Assembly: GCF_015207005.2 (NCBI RefSeq)
Contig: NZ_JADEXS020000001.1
Span: forward strand, 5,280,001-5,344,000
Origin: Desmonostoc muscorum LEGE 12446
Lineage (GTDB): Bacteria > Cyanobacteriota > Cyanobacteriia > Cyanobacteriales > Nostocaceae
DNA: 64,000 nucleotides
Direction of reading: 5' to 3'
Shown here one piece after another: positions 17,284 through 27,659 of this stretch (the first letter of the stretch is position 1; every line of letters begins with the position of its first letter). Under the pieces are notes generated by a model. That model saw only the letters and a list, made by a program, of their open reading frames with translations, made no database searches and was not told where the DNA came from. A program made the position numbers and the translations under genes.

Positions 17284-20200
17284 CTATTGTGACTCTGACT
17301 CCACGGCTCCTAAAACCTTCAGTGTTTCCCGTTGAGCTGCCGTTAAACCTGTAACACCAGTAATATTCATGCCTTCGTAAAGGCGATCGCCTCGAAGAGT
17401 TCTGATACACTCACCTGTAGCCACATCCCAAAGCTTGACTGTCCCATCATGACTGCCACTAGCTAAAATGCTACCATCGGGGCTGAAACTCACTGCCCAG
17501 ATTCCATTAGTGTGACCTTGCAAGACAGTGAGGCATTTACCAGTAGCGACATCCCATAAACGAATTTCTGAGTCAAAACCACCACTGGCTATGATGCTGC
17601 CATCTGGACTGAAGCTGACTGAGTAAATCTCCCTGCTGTGACCGTGCAAAGTTTCTAAAACTACACCAGACTTTACATCCCACAATTTTACTGTTTGGTC
17701 TAAACTGCCACTAGCTAGGATGCAACCATCTGGGCTGAAGTCGATCAAAGTGACTGAATTGTTATGACCTAGCAAAGTTGTTAAAGCGACACCAGAATGC
17801 ACATCCCACAATATTACTGTTTGGTCGTAACTGCTACTGGCTATCACGCTCCCGTCCGGGCTGAAAATGATTGAATAAACTATACTCTTATGACCATGAA
17901 AAGTTTTTAAAACCATACCAGAATGCACATCCCATAATTTTACTGTCTGGTCAGAACCGCCACTGGCTATGATGCTCCCATCCGGACTGAAAGTGATTGA
18001 GGTTACTCCACTGTTGCGATCGTGCAAAGTTTTTAAAGTGACACCAGAATATACATCCCACAATTTTATTGTTTGGTCATAACTGCTACTGGCTACGATG
18101 CTCCCATCTGGACTGAAGCTAATAGAAACTACTAAATTACTATGACCGTGCAAAATTTTTGAAACTAAACCTTTGCTTACATCCCATAGCCTTAGTGTTT
18201 GGTCAAAACTGCCACTGGCTATGATGCTCCCATCTGGACTAAACTTGATTGACGTTATTCCATTGTTGTATCCGTATAAAGTTGTTGAAACTGCACCTTT
18301 GCTTACATCCCACAACCTAACTGTTTGGTCTAAACTGCTACTAGCTACTGTACTACCATCTGGACTGAAACTGATTGAGCTTATTCCACTGTTGCGACAG
18401 TATAATGTTCTTAAAACTACACCAGAATGCACATCCCACAATTTTATTGTTTCGTCTAAACTGCCACTGGCTATGATGCTCCCATCTGGACTGAAGCTAA
18501 CTGCCATTATTCCACTGTTGTGATCGTGCAAAGTTTTTAAAGCTACACCAGAATCTACATCCCACAGTTTTATTGTTTTGTCAAAACTGCCACTGGCTAT
18601 GATGCTCCCGTCCGGGCTGAAAGTGATTGAATAAACTATACTCTTATGACCATGAAAAGTTTTTAAAGCTAGGCCAGAATGCACATCCCATAATTTTACT
18701 GTTTGGTCGTAACTGCCACTGGCTATGGTGCTACCATCTGGACTGAAGCTGACTGACGTTGTTGTACTGCTATGACCGTGCAGAGTAAGTAAGCATACGC
18801 CAGAGTCTACATCCCATAACCTTACACTGGAGTCGAAACTCCCAGTAGCAAGCGTATTACCATCTGGACTGAAGCTGATTGACATTATTGCACTCGTGTT
18901 ACTGTGCAGAGTAAATAAGCAGACACCAGAGCTTACATCCCACAACTTTACACTGGTATCTAAACTCCCAGTAGCAAGCTTACTACCATCCAGACTAAAC
19001 CTAACTGAAGTTACCCAATTAGTATGTCCTACCAGAGTCTTGGCTAATCGCATTGTCTCAAATTGTTTATCGTTAGCAACTTGGCATAAATAAGTCTTAC
19101 CCTCAAAATCGCCACAAGCTAACAGTTTGCCATCTGGACTAAATGCTACGCATAGGATATTACTCAATGTTTCTGCAAATACAGATTTGCCCAAATCAGC
19201 ACCAGTGAAATTAACACCGAGCAAATTCACTTGTCGTAAATCTGCTTGCCAAATATTTAAATGAGAAAAGTCATAGTTAGTTAAATTAATTTGCAGTTGA
19301 TTCGATAAATTAATTAAATTACCTCCCCCATATCCAGTAGAGGCAGAAAATCCGGTACGCAGATGATCTAAAATGAGATTTATTTGCTGTTCAATATTTT
19401 GTTTAAAGCTAAATTTACTGCTGATACGTTCGGCAATTGGCTCTAGAATTAAGCGAATTTGAATTTCTCTAATGTAGTCTTTAGCTGTAGCTTTAATCAG
19501 AGCATGATTCATTATCAAATCAATTTTTCCAGCAGCTATCTCCTTACTCACCCGCTCGATTAATCGTTCCGTCATGTACTCCATAATGACTGGTTGTTGT
19601 GTAAAGCCATTAGCAGTCTTTTCAATAAGCGATCGCCTCAACAGAGATTCCACCGCTTCTAATAACTCTCCTACAGATAATGTTGCTACAATATCTTCTC
19701 GCAATTCTGAGATAGAAGTCGGTTCACGATTAATCGCCAACCAGTACATTATCTGCTTTTCTAATTCTGATAACCGATTAGTTTGCTGCTCTAAAAGCAA
19801 GCGGATACCATTAAAAACTGCTGTACCGTGTGATAAAAAATCGCCAATATTACCAGCAAATATCTCTTGAATAGATGTAGAAACTATCTTTAAGGCTAAA
19901 GGATTACCTCTATAACAATCATTCAATTTTTTCGTTTCATCATCTCCTGCCCAAATTCCCTTATTTTTTAGAATATTCTCGGTTTCTGCCACATTCAAAC
20001 CTGTGATTTGAAATGAGCGTACAGGCTCTATTTCTCCTTCGAGTGCGGCAATTTCTGCGGGTTTCTCACGAGAAGTTAGCACCATACAGCTCGTATGCGC
20101 TGTTTCTCCTACCAGTCTCAGGAGTTCTCCATAATCTTCGTATCCTTCTCGATAGTGTCCCGCATACTCACCGCCTTCTAAAATTGACTCGGCATTATCT

Positions 20201-20844
20201 AAAATAATTAGGCAACGTGAGGAGCGTAAATAAGTAAGTAAGCGCGATAATTTACCATTGATGCTTTCTGGTAAGTTGATTTCTTGTTGATTGGACAGAA
20301 ATAAAATCAAATCTGCCAAGATATCTTTAACTGGTGGAGCGTTGCGGAGACTTCGCCAGATGAGAAACTCAAATTGTTCTTGAATCTGTTGTGCCAGCTT
20401 TACTCCTAGAGCAGTTTTACCAATTCCTCCCATGCCTAAGAGTGCTACGAGTCTGGCGCGATCGCCTATAATCCATTGTTGTAAAGTCGCTAGTTCTACT
20501 GTACGTCCGTAGAACGCGGAAACATCTATCGCTTCACCCCAGTCTCTATGAGTGTTGACAAGCTTCAGTTCGGATTTTACGGAGACAGGTTCTTGGGGAG
20601 TTGCGTCGCCTAAGTCGGCGATCGCTTGCCAATCAAGAGCCAGTTTTAGACATATCTCTTGAAAATTTGCATAATCTATGCCTTTGCCTGTAAAAAATTT
20701 GTTGACAGTTGCTAAAGCCAGTCCTAACTCTTGAGCGAAGCTTTTTTGGCTGGGATAGCCATTGCGTTTCAGGGCTAGTTTGACTTTTTCAACATAATCA
20801 AGGCGAACTTTGAGCGATCGCGACATAGATTGATGTATACGCAA
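17284..20844 (-). CDS. STAND NTPase with N-terminal HTH, NB-ARC and 14 WD40 repeats
   Basis: A 1186-residue protein. Residues 10-80 form an HTH-like domain ([20 protein letters not shown]). An NB-ARC/AAA NTPase follows (about 110-370) with Walker [14 protein letters not shown], Walker [10 protein letters not shown] and sensor-like TSREKP. A winged-helix and helical linker (about 380-520) and a pentapeptide-like stretch ([20 protein letters not shown]) come next, and then 14 WD40 units (about 575-1155), enough for two seven-bladed propellers. STAND proteins oligomerise on ligand binding; cyanobacterial WD40 versions are thought to act in signalling or in conflict/cell-death systems. Most blades share [13 protein letters not shown] and DQTVKLWDV, so the array has been amplified or homogenised recently. 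Translation uses ATG at 20844; the upstream 226 bp hold the promoter. Confidence 0.93.
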   Translation of the reverse strand: MRIHQSMSRSLKVRLDYVEKVKLALKRNGYPSQKSFAQELGLALATVNKFFTGKGIDYANFQEICLKLALDWQAIADLGDATPQEPVSVKSELKLVNTHRDWGEAIDVSAFYGRTVELATLQQWIIGDRARLVALLGMGGIGKTALGVKLAQQIQEQFEFLIWRSLRNAPPVKDILADLILFLSNQQEINLPESINGKLSRLLTYLRSSRCLIILDNAESILEGGEYAGHYREGYEDYGELLRLVGETAHTSCMVLTSREKPAEIAALEGEIEPVRSFQITGLNVAETENILKNKGIWAGDDETKKLNDCYRGNPLALKIVSTSIQEIFAGNIGDFLSHGTAVFNGIRLLLEQQTNRLSELEKQIMYWLAINREPTSISELREDIVATLSVGELLEAVESLLRRSLIEKTANGFTQQPVIMEYMTERLIERVSKEIAAGKIDLIMNHALIKATAKDYIREIQIRLILEPIAERISSKFSFKQNIEQQINLILDHLRTGFSASTGYGGGNLINLSNQLQINLTNYDFSHLNIWQADLRQVNLLGVNFTGADLGKSVFAETLSNILCVAFSPDGKLLACGDFEGKTYLCQVANDKQFETMRLAKTLVGHTNWVTSVRFSLDGSKLATGSLDTSVKLWDVSSGVCLFTLHSNTSAIMSISFSPDGNTLATGSFDSSVRLWDVDSGVCLLTLHGHSSTTTSVSFSPDGSTIASGSYDQTVKLWDVHSGLALKTFHGHKSIVYSITFSPDGSIIASGSFDKTIKLWDVDSGVALKTLHDHNSGIMAVSFSPDGSIIASGSLDETIKLWDVHSGVVLRTLYCRNSGISSISFSPDGSTVASSSLDQTVRLWDVSKGAVSTTLYGYNNGITSIKFSPDGSIIASGSFDQTLRLWDVSKGLVSKILHGHSNLVVSISFSPDGSIVASSSYDQTIKLWDVYSGVTLKTLHDRNSGVTSITFSPDGSIIASGGSDQTVKLWDVHSGMVLKTFHGHKSIVYSIIFSPDGSVIASSSYDQTVILWDVHSGVALTTLLGHNNSVTLIDFSPDGCILASGSLDQTVKLWDVKSGVVLETLHGHSREIYSVSFSPDGSIIASGGFDSEIRLWDVATGKCLTVLQGHTNGIWAVSFSPDGSILASGSHDGTVKLWDVATGECIRTLRGDRLYEGMNITGVTGLTAAQRETLKVLGAVESESQ

Positions 20845-21070
20845 AAATACTTAGAACTCATCATAGCCTAAGTTAGTCACAAGTTAGTATCAAGTCATTA
20901 TTTTTTCAGTATTGAACTCAGTATTTGACCAATTTTAATGAATTTATCGAGCAGGAGATGTACTTCTGAAGTCTCATCTGCAAGACCAAAAACATCAGGA
21001 CTGAGAGCAAGACAATTCTTACAGCTTGCTTTAAAGCTTGAAATGATCAAAAGATTACTTGGAGAATAGT

Positions 21071-21601
21071 ATGACGAAAGTAAAAGTTCAATTGGTGAGT
21101 GTTCAAGCTAGAGATACTGAAGATATATTCGGTGATGAGTTTTATCTAGTTGGTGCGTTGGCAGCAGGAGCAATTAGAAAGCCAATTCTGACAACTCCTA
21201 TCAGCATTCAAAGTGGCGAGACCAAAACTTTTAAGCCAGGGCAGACAATTTTATTTGAGGGTGTTGTACCAAAAGGACAAACGATTAGAGGCGGACTAAA
21301 GGCTTACGACGAAGATTTGGCAAAAGATTGGTCTAAATATAATGATGCACTTAAAAAGATTGACAATGCCGTTTCAACAATTTCTCAAAATGCTGAAGCT
21401 GAAGCAATAATTTTGCAAGCTATAGAAGCTTTAGGTTTTTTTGCAAGTTTGGATAAAGATGACTTCTTGGGTTCTACAAACTTAGAAATATCTCCCGTAG
21501 GGCCTAATTTGGAAGAAGTTAGTTGGAGAATTAAAAGATCCGATTTTCCACTGTGGTCAGACTGGGATTACAGCGTTCGATATCGGATTACTCGTTCCTA
21601 A
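21071..21601 (+). CDS. Hypothetical beta-rich protein, 176 residues
   Basis: No family is recognised. The predicted fold is mostly beta at both ends (VKVQLVSVQARDTEDIFGDE and EVSWRIKRSDFPLWSDWDY), with a helical centre (DALKKIDNAVSTISQNAEAE). The arrangement suggests a C2-like or jelly-roll domain with an inserted helical hairpin. There is no signal peptide. The ATG at 21071 is chosen because GGAG lies 7 bases upstream; an in-frame TTG at 21059 is less likely. Confidence 0.65.
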   Translation: MTKVKVQLVSVQARDTEDIFGDEFYLVGALAAGAIRKPILTTPISIQSGETKTFKPGQTILFEGVVPKGQTIRGGLKAYDEDLAKDWSKYNDALKKIDNAVSTISQNAEAEAIILQAIEALGFFASLDKDDFLGSTNLEISPVGPNLEEVSWRIKRSDFPLWSDWDYSVRYRITRS

Positions 21602-21843
21602 AATCCGGACTTCAGACTGACAAAAATTAAATGAATGTATTTGCTTTTTTGATTCTCTAATAATTAAATTTTAGAGAACATAGCAAATAAATTTGGACTT
21701 GAAGAACATTGCTTAGCAATGTTCTTCAATAATCATCAATCCTGACTAAATATTAATAACTAGCAGCTAAAAATGAGCGAAAAATTATCCTTTATATGCT
21801 AGTTATTCGGCAGTTTAGCATTACCAAAACCACAAAGAAACCT

Positions 21844-22689
21844 ATGTCTACATCTACCATATCTGTCAGCAATCACAGCATTACCAAATACATTCACGGT
21901 TACACAAAAGATGAGCAAGACCGCCTCATTAGACAAAGCAATTTTTTAGAGCCTTACATATATAGCAATGTTGATTTTTCTAATTGTCATCACATTATTG
22001 AAGTAGGTTGTGGAGTAGGAGCGCAAATAGAAGCTCTATTAAAACGTTGGCCAGATTTAAAAATTACTGGTGTTGATATTTCCCAAGCACAGATTAGTCG
22101 TGCTAGTGAATTTCTCAAGCCATATATTGAAGCAGGACGAGTATCTCTGCATGTTAGTCATGGCGGAGAACTGCCTTTACCTGATGAATCCTTTGATGGC
22201 GCATTGATTTGTTTTGTTCTGGAACATGCACACAATCCGCTAAATGTTCTCAAAGAGATAAAAAGGGTGATGAAATCAGGTAGTAGTCTTTATTGTACAG
22301 AAGCATTTAATGCGGGCGTATATACCTATCCTACTTGTCTAGCTTTTCAAACTTACTGGGAAATATTCAATCGCTATCAAAAAGAGTTAAATGGCGATCC
22401 AGATGCAGGAATAAAACTTTATAACTTGGCATTGAAGGCTGGTTTTTCTGAAGTTACTTCTGCCTATATTCCAATTTACTTGGATGACCGAATGAAAGAT
22501 ATTTCACGGCGGATAAATTTAATTGATTGGTTTGTTGAAGCTATATTGAGTGTAGCCCCAATCCTAATTGCTCAGGATAGAGTTACACCTTATTTAGTAG
22601 AAGAAATGACACAAGAATTATCCTGGCTAAAACATAACCAAGACACTGTGTTTATCTATCCATTCCAGCAAATAAAAGCTGTGAAGTGA
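21844..22689 (+). CDS. Class I SAM-dependent methyltransferase
   Basis: About 281 residues. The Rossmann methyltransferase core is clear: motif I IIEVGCGVGAQ, the acidic loop TGVDISQAQI after strand beta-2, and motif LPLPDESFDGALICFVLEHA, followed by LKEIKRVMKSGSSLYCTEAF (post-I region). It would transfer a methyl group from SAM to a small molecule; the substrate is not evident. The upstream in-frame ATG at 21796 would add 16 residues; the start at 21844 (MSTSTISV) is preferred because homologues I recall begin with a Ser/Thr-rich segment just before HSITKYIHGY. Confidence 0.85.
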   Translation: MSTSTISVSNHSITKYIHGYTKDEQDRLIRQSNFLEPYIYSNVDFSNCHHIIEVGCGVGAQIEALLKRWPDLKITGVDISQAQISRASEFLKPYIEAGRVSLHVSHGGELPLPDESFDGALICFVLEHAHNPLNVLKEIKRVMKSGSSLYCTEAFNAGVYTYPTCLAFQTYWEIFNRYQKELNGDPDAGIKLYNLALKAGFSEVTSAYIPIYLDDRMKDISRRINLIDWFVEAILSVAPILIAQDRVTPYLVEEMTQELSWLKHNQDTVFIYPFQQIKAVK

Positions 22690-22751
22690 GCAATACTTTG
22701 CAACAAGACTAGTAAACAATATTTAATTTAACTGAAAAAAGGACAAATCCA

Positions 22752-23615
22752 ATGACCACATACAACGCTGAAATACAAAGTACCAACACAGGTACACAAG
22801 AACATTGCTCTGCCGATCCAGACCAATTATTAACTATTGGTCGTGCTATTAATCAACAAATCAGAGTGAAATTTGACGACACAAAATATGCAATTTATAC
22901 AGTTAGAAACACTCCCCAAGAAACCCCAGATAATATTGTGCGTGTAACCCAAGAAGGAGGATCACGATTAGGACAGTCTAACTTTCCCTTCAACGTGACG
23001 ATAGATTCCCAAGTAGTTAATACAACCTACAATGATGACGATGCACAAGAATCTAAAGAGTTTGTCGAAAGATTAACAGACAATGGAACTCACAAGAAAC
23101 TAATAGCTATTGCTCCTCATGGTGGCCTAATTGAAATCAAGACTGACAAGCAAGCAGAACGAGTAGCTTCTCAACTAGCTAGTAAAGGTGTGTCTTGTTG
23201 GCTTTGTAAAGGTTGGGGTGATAGTACTATTGGAGCATACGATCGCTGGCACATTACATCTACTGATATTAATGAAGAATCATTTCCACTACTCAAGACC
23301 ATTATTAATCGTGGATTTACTCACGCTGTAGCTTTTCATGGTTTTACGAAAAATAACATTCTCATTGGTGGTCGTGCTAGTGACCCACTCAAGCAACAAA
23401 TTAAGACGGCAATTGAGAAGGCTATTGTCGGTTCTGGTATCAGTGTAGATATTGCTTCTGCAAAGAGTGGTTATGGCGGGGACACTCCTCAAAATATTGT
23501 TAATAGATTGTCTAATGGCAATGGTATTCAAATTGAGCAGTGTTCTGAAGCACGAAAACAATATTGGGAGAAAATAGCTGATGCCGTTGCTTCTGTTTAC
23601 GAATCTTTAATTTAA
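22752..23615 (+). CDS. Poly-gamma-glutamate hydrolase family protein
   Basis: A 287-residue protein. The C-terminal two thirds match the PF05908 family of zinc-dependent gamma-PGA depolymerases (phage PghP type): AIAPHGGLIEIKTDKQAE (the APHGG..IE..T metal-binding segment, about 117-134), WHITSTDINEESFPLL, and AVAFHGF (about 196-202). The N-terminal 100 residues carry extra strands, including VRVTQEGGSRLG. No signal peptide is visible. Phage versions degrade host poly-gamma-glutamate; the cellular role in cyanobacteria is not established. It follows the methyltransferase gene by 62 bp on the same strand. Confidence 0.82.
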   Translation: MTTYNAEIQSTNTGTQEHCSADPDQLLTIGRAINQQIRVKFDDTKYAIYTVRNTPQETPDNIVRVTQEGGSRLGQSNFPFNVTIDSQVVNTTYNDDDAQESKEFVERLTDNGTHKKLIAIAPHGGLIEIKTDKQAERVASQLASKGVSCWLCKGWGDSTIGAYDRWHITSTDINEESFPLLKTIINRGFTHAVAFHGFTKNNILIGGRASDPLKQQIKTAIEKAIVGSGISVDIASAKSGYGGDTPQNIVNRLSNGNGIQIEQCSEARKQYWEKIADAVASVYESLI

Positions 23616-23618
23616 GAG

Positions 23619-23940
23619 ACTTTACGCACTGAAGTCTCAAACCCCGATCCCCCCTAACCACCCGATAAATTGGGGGGAAAAAGCCCCCTTTTTAAGCAGG
23701 GCTGATTCATTCCCCAAAGAGCTTTAAAAATCAAGGGTTCCAGCGATTAAAAATTAGTTATTTTGTTACTGGCGTGCCGATGAAACCAACTATTTTACTG
23801 ATATTTCAGTGCTTAAATGTTCATCTCTTCGTCACGCTTACTTACAATTTTCTTGCTAACCATCTTGACAAATCCTGTTTGAAATGGAATGAAACAGCCC
23901 TGCCTTTTTAAGGGGGTTGGGGGATCTGAGTGCGTAAGTT
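23619..23940. repeat. Palindromic Nostoc repeat interrupted by a MITE
   Basis: The ends TTTACGCACT (23621-23630) and AGTGCGTAAGTT (23929-23940) are inverted repeats. Inside them, GATCCCCCCTAAC and GTTGGGGGATC, then GCCCCCTTTTTAAG and GGGGG, form further complementary arms. The palindrome is split by the 206-bp element at 23697-23902. The outer ends share ACTTACGCA with the element at 43106-43263. Confidence 0.65.
23697..23902. mobile_element. 206-bp MITE, copy 1
   Basis: Terminal inverted repeats CAGGGCTGATTCATTCC and (complement of the right end) CAGGGCTGTTTCATTCC match at 16 of 17 bases. The flanks are a perfect 10-bp target duplication CCTTTTTAAG (23687-23696 and 23903-23912). It has no transposase and must be mobilised in trans. 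By eye it is identical over all 206 bases to the copy at 37558-37763. The insertion lies inside an older palindromic repeat. Confidence 0.93.
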
Positions 23941-24087
23941 CTATTTACAACAAGGGCTGGGGTTCTCTCCCTCACCGCCCCAATACCGTCAACAGTTAAC
24001 ACGATGAGCTTAATCTCTTATGTTTTCCGGAAATTAAGAGGTAATGTCAGAAAAACTAAATAAAATGACTCACTGAGTAACCAGGTC

Positions 24088-25827
24088 ATGATCCACCACA
24101 TAATTGGTAAATTATTACAAGGCCGTTACCAAATTGTCCAAAGCTTGGGAGCAGGGGTGTTTGGACAAACATACATTGCCCTAGATGTAGATTACCCAGA
24201 CAATCCCAAATGCGTAGTTAAACAGATCAAAGTTAACAGTTTTGAATCTAACTACTTGGACACACTGAGGCTACTGTTTTTAACTGAAACTGAAACTCTC
24301 AAGCTTTTAGGAAGCCATCAGCAAATTCCTGAATTTATCGCCTGCTTTGAAGAAAACAAGCGATTTTATTTGGTGCAAGAATATATTGAAGGACATGCGC
24401 TAACTGCGGAATTACCCATCAGTCAAGAGTGGGGGTGTTTGTGGAGTGAAAGCGAAGTTGTAGAATTTTTATTAGATGTCTTAAGTATTCTAGAATTTGT
24501 TCATTCTCAAGGTGTTATTCATTGCGATATTAAACCAGAAAATTTAATTAGACGCGGTGTTGATGGCAAATTAGTTTTAATTGATTTTGGCTCAATCCAG
24601 TCGATTGATTTTGGCATAGGTGCGGAATTGCCTATTCATACAATTCCCGTCACTTCATTGGGGTACATACCACCAGAACAATTTATTGGTGAAACACAGC
24701 CCAATAGTGATATTTATGCTTTGGGAATGATTGCTATCCAGGCTTTAACAGGACTAGAACCACTACAATTAAAGGCTGATCCTCATACTAATGAGATTAT
24801 TTGGCGTTCTCCAAACACGCCAGTTAATGATTATTTAGCGGCTGTTCTCAGCCAAATGATCCGCTACGATTACCAAAACCGCTTTCAGTCTGCGGGTGAA
24901 GTTCTGCGGGTTCTCAAACAAATGATCTGGGAACCTCAGCCAGCAGATGATAAATTTTCTTTAGAAACGACGATTGAAGATGATAATTTTAATAATCCTG
25001 CTTCTAGAAAATTATCGCCGTTATTCACAGGAATGAAAATAGGGCTAGCAGCTAATTCTTTGTTGATGGGATTTGGTGTATATTCTTTAATTAATAGTTC
25101 ACCTGCGTACTCAGAAACAGAAACTTTATCTCAAGCAACAAAAGAATATCAAGCGGGGGATTTACAAGAGGCACTGGCACTAGTTAAATCTATTCCCTCC
25201 CACAGCAATATTTATCCAGAAGCTCAAGCCACAATCGAAGAATGGCAAGAACAATGGCAACTAGCTGCACAACAATACCAAATAGCTTTAGCAGCTTCTT
25301 ATGAAAGTAGATGGTCAGATGTTCTTGATGCGGTTCGTCAAATTCCAGATATTTTATACTGGCAATCTAAAACAGATAAATTAGTTAAACAAGCATACAT
25401 CAATATTGAAGCACAAACCCAAGATTTATTAGCTAAAGCTTACGAAAGTGCCAACATAAAAGATTTTTCTATGGCATTACAATATTTGCGCCAAATTCCT
25501 AAAGAAAGTTCTGCTGGCGCTATAGTTCAAGACAAATTGGCTGAATATAATCGCAAGCGGCAAATCAGAGCAGCTTACTTTTTAAATAAAGCTTACCATC
25601 AAGCATCTATTGGTAATTTTAGTAGGGCTGTAAAGTTCCTGAAAAATATTCCCAAAGATACTTTAGTTTACGCTGAAGCTCAAGTTAAATTGAATGAGTA
25701 TACTCGAAAGCAACGTGTGCTGGCTGAACATCAAAGGGTAGCTTCTGCAAAAAGAACAAATTCATCTTTCCCTAAAAACATTCTAATTCTGAATTCTGTT
25801 AGCGCAGCGGGGCGTAGCCCATTCTGA
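24088..25827 (+). CDS. Membrane-anchored Ser/Thr protein kinase
   Basis: A 579-residue Hanks-type kinase. Kinase domain (about 14-285): G-loop LGAGVFGQTY, ATP-binding Lys45 (CVVKQI), catalytic loop HCDIKPEN (Asp147), LIDFGS (Asp166), and an APE-like TSLGYIPPEQF. One transmembrane helix follows (about 312-332, IGLAANSLLMGFGVYSLI), then an alpha-helical repeat domain with related units around LRQIPKESSAGAIVQDKLAEY and LKNIPKDTLVYAEAQVKLNE (TPR-like). The catalytic loop has HCD in place of HRD. The last residues (SVSAAGRSPF) are encoded by repeat DNA (about 25786-25857), so the original stop may have been lost. Target and signal are unknown. Confidence 0.9.
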   Translation: MIHHIIGKLLQGRYQIVQSLGAGVFGQTYIALDVDYPDNPKCVVKQIKVNSFESNYLDTLRLLFLTETETLKLLGSHQQIPEFIACFEENKRFYLVQEYIEGHALTAELPISQEWGCLWSESEVVEFLLDVLSILEFVHSQGVIHCDIKPENLIRRGVDGKLVLIDFGSIQSIDFGIGAELPIHTIPVTSLGYIPPEQFIGETQPNSDIYALGMIAIQALTGLEPLQLKADPHTNEIIWRSPNTPVNDYLAAVLSQMIRYDYQNRFQSAGEVLRVLKQMIWEPQPADDKFSLETTIEDDNFNNPASRKLSPLFTGMKIGLAANSLLMGFGVYSLINSSPAYSETETLSQATKEYQAGDLQEALALVKSIPSHSNIYPEAQATIEEWQEQWQLAAQQYQIALAASYESRWSDVLDAVRQIPDILYWQSKTDKLVKQAYINIEAQTQDLLAKAYESANIKDFSMALQYLRQIPKESSAGAIVQDKLAEYNRKRQIRAAYFLNKAYHQASIGNFSRAVKFLKNIPKDTLVYAEAQVKLNEYTRKQRVLAEHQRVASAKRTNSSFPKNILILNSVSAAGRSPF

Positions 25828-25861
25828 CTCCTGAATTCTGCTACATCATGTCCGGTTGAAT

Positions 25862-27157
25862 TTATCGGATCGGTAGCTCAATGATAAACTCTAGACCTTC
25901 ACCTGGTTTGGAATGGTATGTGAGCTTGCCGTGATGATTATTCACCACAATTTGATAAGCAATAGATAGACCAAGCCCTGTTCCTTTACCAATGGGTTTT
26001 GTTGTGTAAAAGGCATCGAATATTTTTGTTTCATCTGTTTTGCTGATACCTGAGCCATTGTCGGCAATTCTTAAAATAACTTGCTCTGCAATTACCTCTG
26101 TTTTGATTTTAATCACACCAGGATATTGAGCAATTTGTTTAAAGTTTTTATTTTTATGTGTTTCTTCAATTGCATCGATCGCATTAGAAATTAAATTCAT
26201 AAAAACCTGATTAATTTCGCCAGGAAAACACTCAATGGGAGGCAAGTTTCCATATTCTTTAATTATTTGGATGGCTGGGCGATCGGCGTTTGCTTTAAAC
26301 CGATGTCCGAGAATGAGTAGAGTACTTTCTATACCTTCATGCAAGTTAGCTAGTTTCTTACCAGCTTCTCTATGCCGTGAGAAGTTGTTCAAAGATGAGA
26401 CAATTTCTATAACGCGATTTGTTCCGACTTGCATGGATTGAATGATTTTAAATAAATCATTTAGCAAAAATTCGATTTCGCTTTTTTGAATTGCCGTTTT
26501 AATTTCCTCTGGTGGTTCTGGCAGATATTTTTGATAGAGATGCAGTAAACTAACTATCTCCTGTACATACTTTTCCACAAAATTTAAGTTGCCAGCTATA
26601 AAATTGATGGGATTATTAACTTCATGAGCAATTCCTGCTGTCAGCTGACCTAAAGCTGCTACCTTTTCTGCTTGAATCAGTTGAGTTTGAGTCTGTTGTA
26701 ATTCGGCATTTTTAGCGATTAAGGTTTTCGTCAAATTTCTCAGCTTGAGGTGATTTTCGATCCGCACCAAGACTTCTTCATACTGAAAAGGTTTGGTAAT
26801 GTAGTCTACAGCTCCCAATTGCAAACCTTTGATTTTATCAGCAGTTTTTGCAAGACCTGTCATAAAAATCACCGGAATATCTTGGAAACGAGGATTACTT
26901 TTTAGCTGTTTACAGATTTCAAAACCATCTAAACCAGCCATCATTATATCCAGCAAGATTAAATCAGGTAAATCATCATTTTCTAATAGCCCAAGGGCTT
27001 TCTCACCGCTGCCTGCTGCCCAAACTTCAAACCCACATCGATCCAGAAAGCTGGATAAAACTTGTAAATTTGCAAGGTTATCCTCAACGACTAAAACAAT
27101 TCCCCTGGAAGGAGTGTAACCCTGCGAATTTTTTTGGTCTCCAATAGTCGTTTTCAT
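25862..27157 (-). CDS. Receiver-histidine kinase hybrid
   Basis: A 431-residue cytoplasmic protein. The receiver occupies residues 20-140 (IVLVVEDNLAN; phospho-acceptor Asp70 in LILLDIMM; Lys in YITKPF). A coiled coil (AELQQTQTQLIQAEKV) leads to HisKA with LTAGIAHEVNNPINF (His178), and the HATPase has NLISNAIDAIEE, IADNGSGIS and GKGTGLGLSIAY. This REC-HK order with the HEVNNPI H-box is frequent in cyanobacteria. Its ATG overlaps the stop (ATGA) of the decayed hybrid kinase upstream, so it was once the downstream gene of a two-gene signalling operon. Confidence 0.92.
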   Translation of the reverse strand: MKTTIGDQKNSQGYTPSRGIVLVVEDNLANLQVLSSFLDRCGFEVWAAGSGEKALGLLENDDLPDLILLDIMMAGLDGFEICKQLKSNPRFQDIPVIFMTGLAKTADKIKGLQLGAVDYITKPFQYEEVLVRIENHLKLRNLTKTLIAKNAELQQTQTQLIQAEKVAALGQLTAGIAHEVNNPINFIAGNLNFVEKYVQEIVSLLHLYQKYLPEPPEEIKTAIQKSEIEFLLNDLFKIIQSMQVGTNRVIEIVSSLNNFSRHREAGKKLANLHEGIESTLLILGHRFKANADRPAIQIIKEYGNLPPIECFPGEINQVFMNLISNAIDAIEETHKNKNFKQIAQYPGVIKIKTEVIAEQVILRIADNGSGISKTDETKIFDAFYTTKPIGKGTGLGLSIAYQIVVNNHHGKLTYHSKPGEGLEFIIELPIR

Positions 27158-27530
27158 ACTGTTCCCACCGCATATTGAGTCAAGAAACTGAAGATTAAAT
27201 CTTCATCAAATTGCCTTGCTAGTTGGCGTAGTTAGCGAGCAAATAACGCGGAGGTTGTGTCTGTTTCTTCTAACCGAGAAGCCCAATCTTTAACGATGGA
27301 GTCTGGCTTGAGGGCGATCGCTTTTTGTAAACCTTCTTGACCGTTGCTGGCTTCAACTACATAAAGACTCACTGGTTGCAGTAAGTTTGTAATCACTGTG
27401 CAATTCTACCAGCGATCGTCAACCATCAGGATAGCGTAAAGGCTACCCTCAAAACCAATGATTTGTTTATCCGATGCAGCCATTGCAGACTTTACACCAG
27501 AAGCTAATCCCCTGACCAATTTGACTTTTC
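27154..27530 (-). pseudogene. Decayed hybrid histidine kinase, 3' end only
   Basis: The reverse strand reads, in order, a damaged HATPase end (QGISFWCKV, different frame), the typical linker QIIGFEG, then ILMVDDRW followed by TAG where Glu is expected, NCTVITNLLQPVSLYVVEAS and NGQEGLQKAIALKPD. It then jumps over the rest of the receiver to DWASRLEE and LFAR, has TAA where Gln is expected, and continues LRQLARQFDEDLIFSFLTQY to a TGA that overlaps the next gene's ATG. This means a frameshift, an internal deletion and two nonsense codons. The missing 5' part is replaced by repeat DNA at 27558-27659. Confidence 0.8.
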
Positions 27531-27557
27531 CTCATGTCCCGCTATCAGTCCTAGCTA

Positions 27558-27659
27558 AGGGACTTCCAAAAAATAAATTATCCCAAATTATTTGTACATT
27601 TGTAGGGGCGCATAGCTATGCGCCCCTACGACGGGATGTTGTTTTAACTGGAAGTCCCT
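27558..27659. mobile_element. 102-bp MITE-like element with AGGGACTTCCA ends
   Basis: The ends AGGGACTTCCA (27558-27568) and TGGAAGTCCCT (27649-27659) are perfect 11-bp inverted repeats. The centre is a 28-bp perfect palindrome (27602-27629). A single related end occurs near 35620. The right end supplies the TAG stop of the neighbouring TPR kinase gene. Confidence 0.7.
27602..27629. repeat. GTAGGGGC palindrome, copy 1
   Basis: A perfect 28-bp palindrome with half-site GTAGGGGCGCATAG. Related copies lie at 45601-45629, 59401-59428 and 62272-62299. Such a hairpin can end transcription or stabilise mRNA ends, but here it is within a MITE-like element. Confidence 0.8.

Noticed and set aside
17284..19170. 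Possible CRISPR-like regular repeats about 126 bp apart
   Set aside because: They are WD40 coding repeats in one long frame; the spacing is 42 codons and the spacers are also coding.
18173..20207. Several + strand frames antisense to the WD40 gene
   Set aside because: They mirror the repeated coding sequence of the minus-strand gene and have no independent support.
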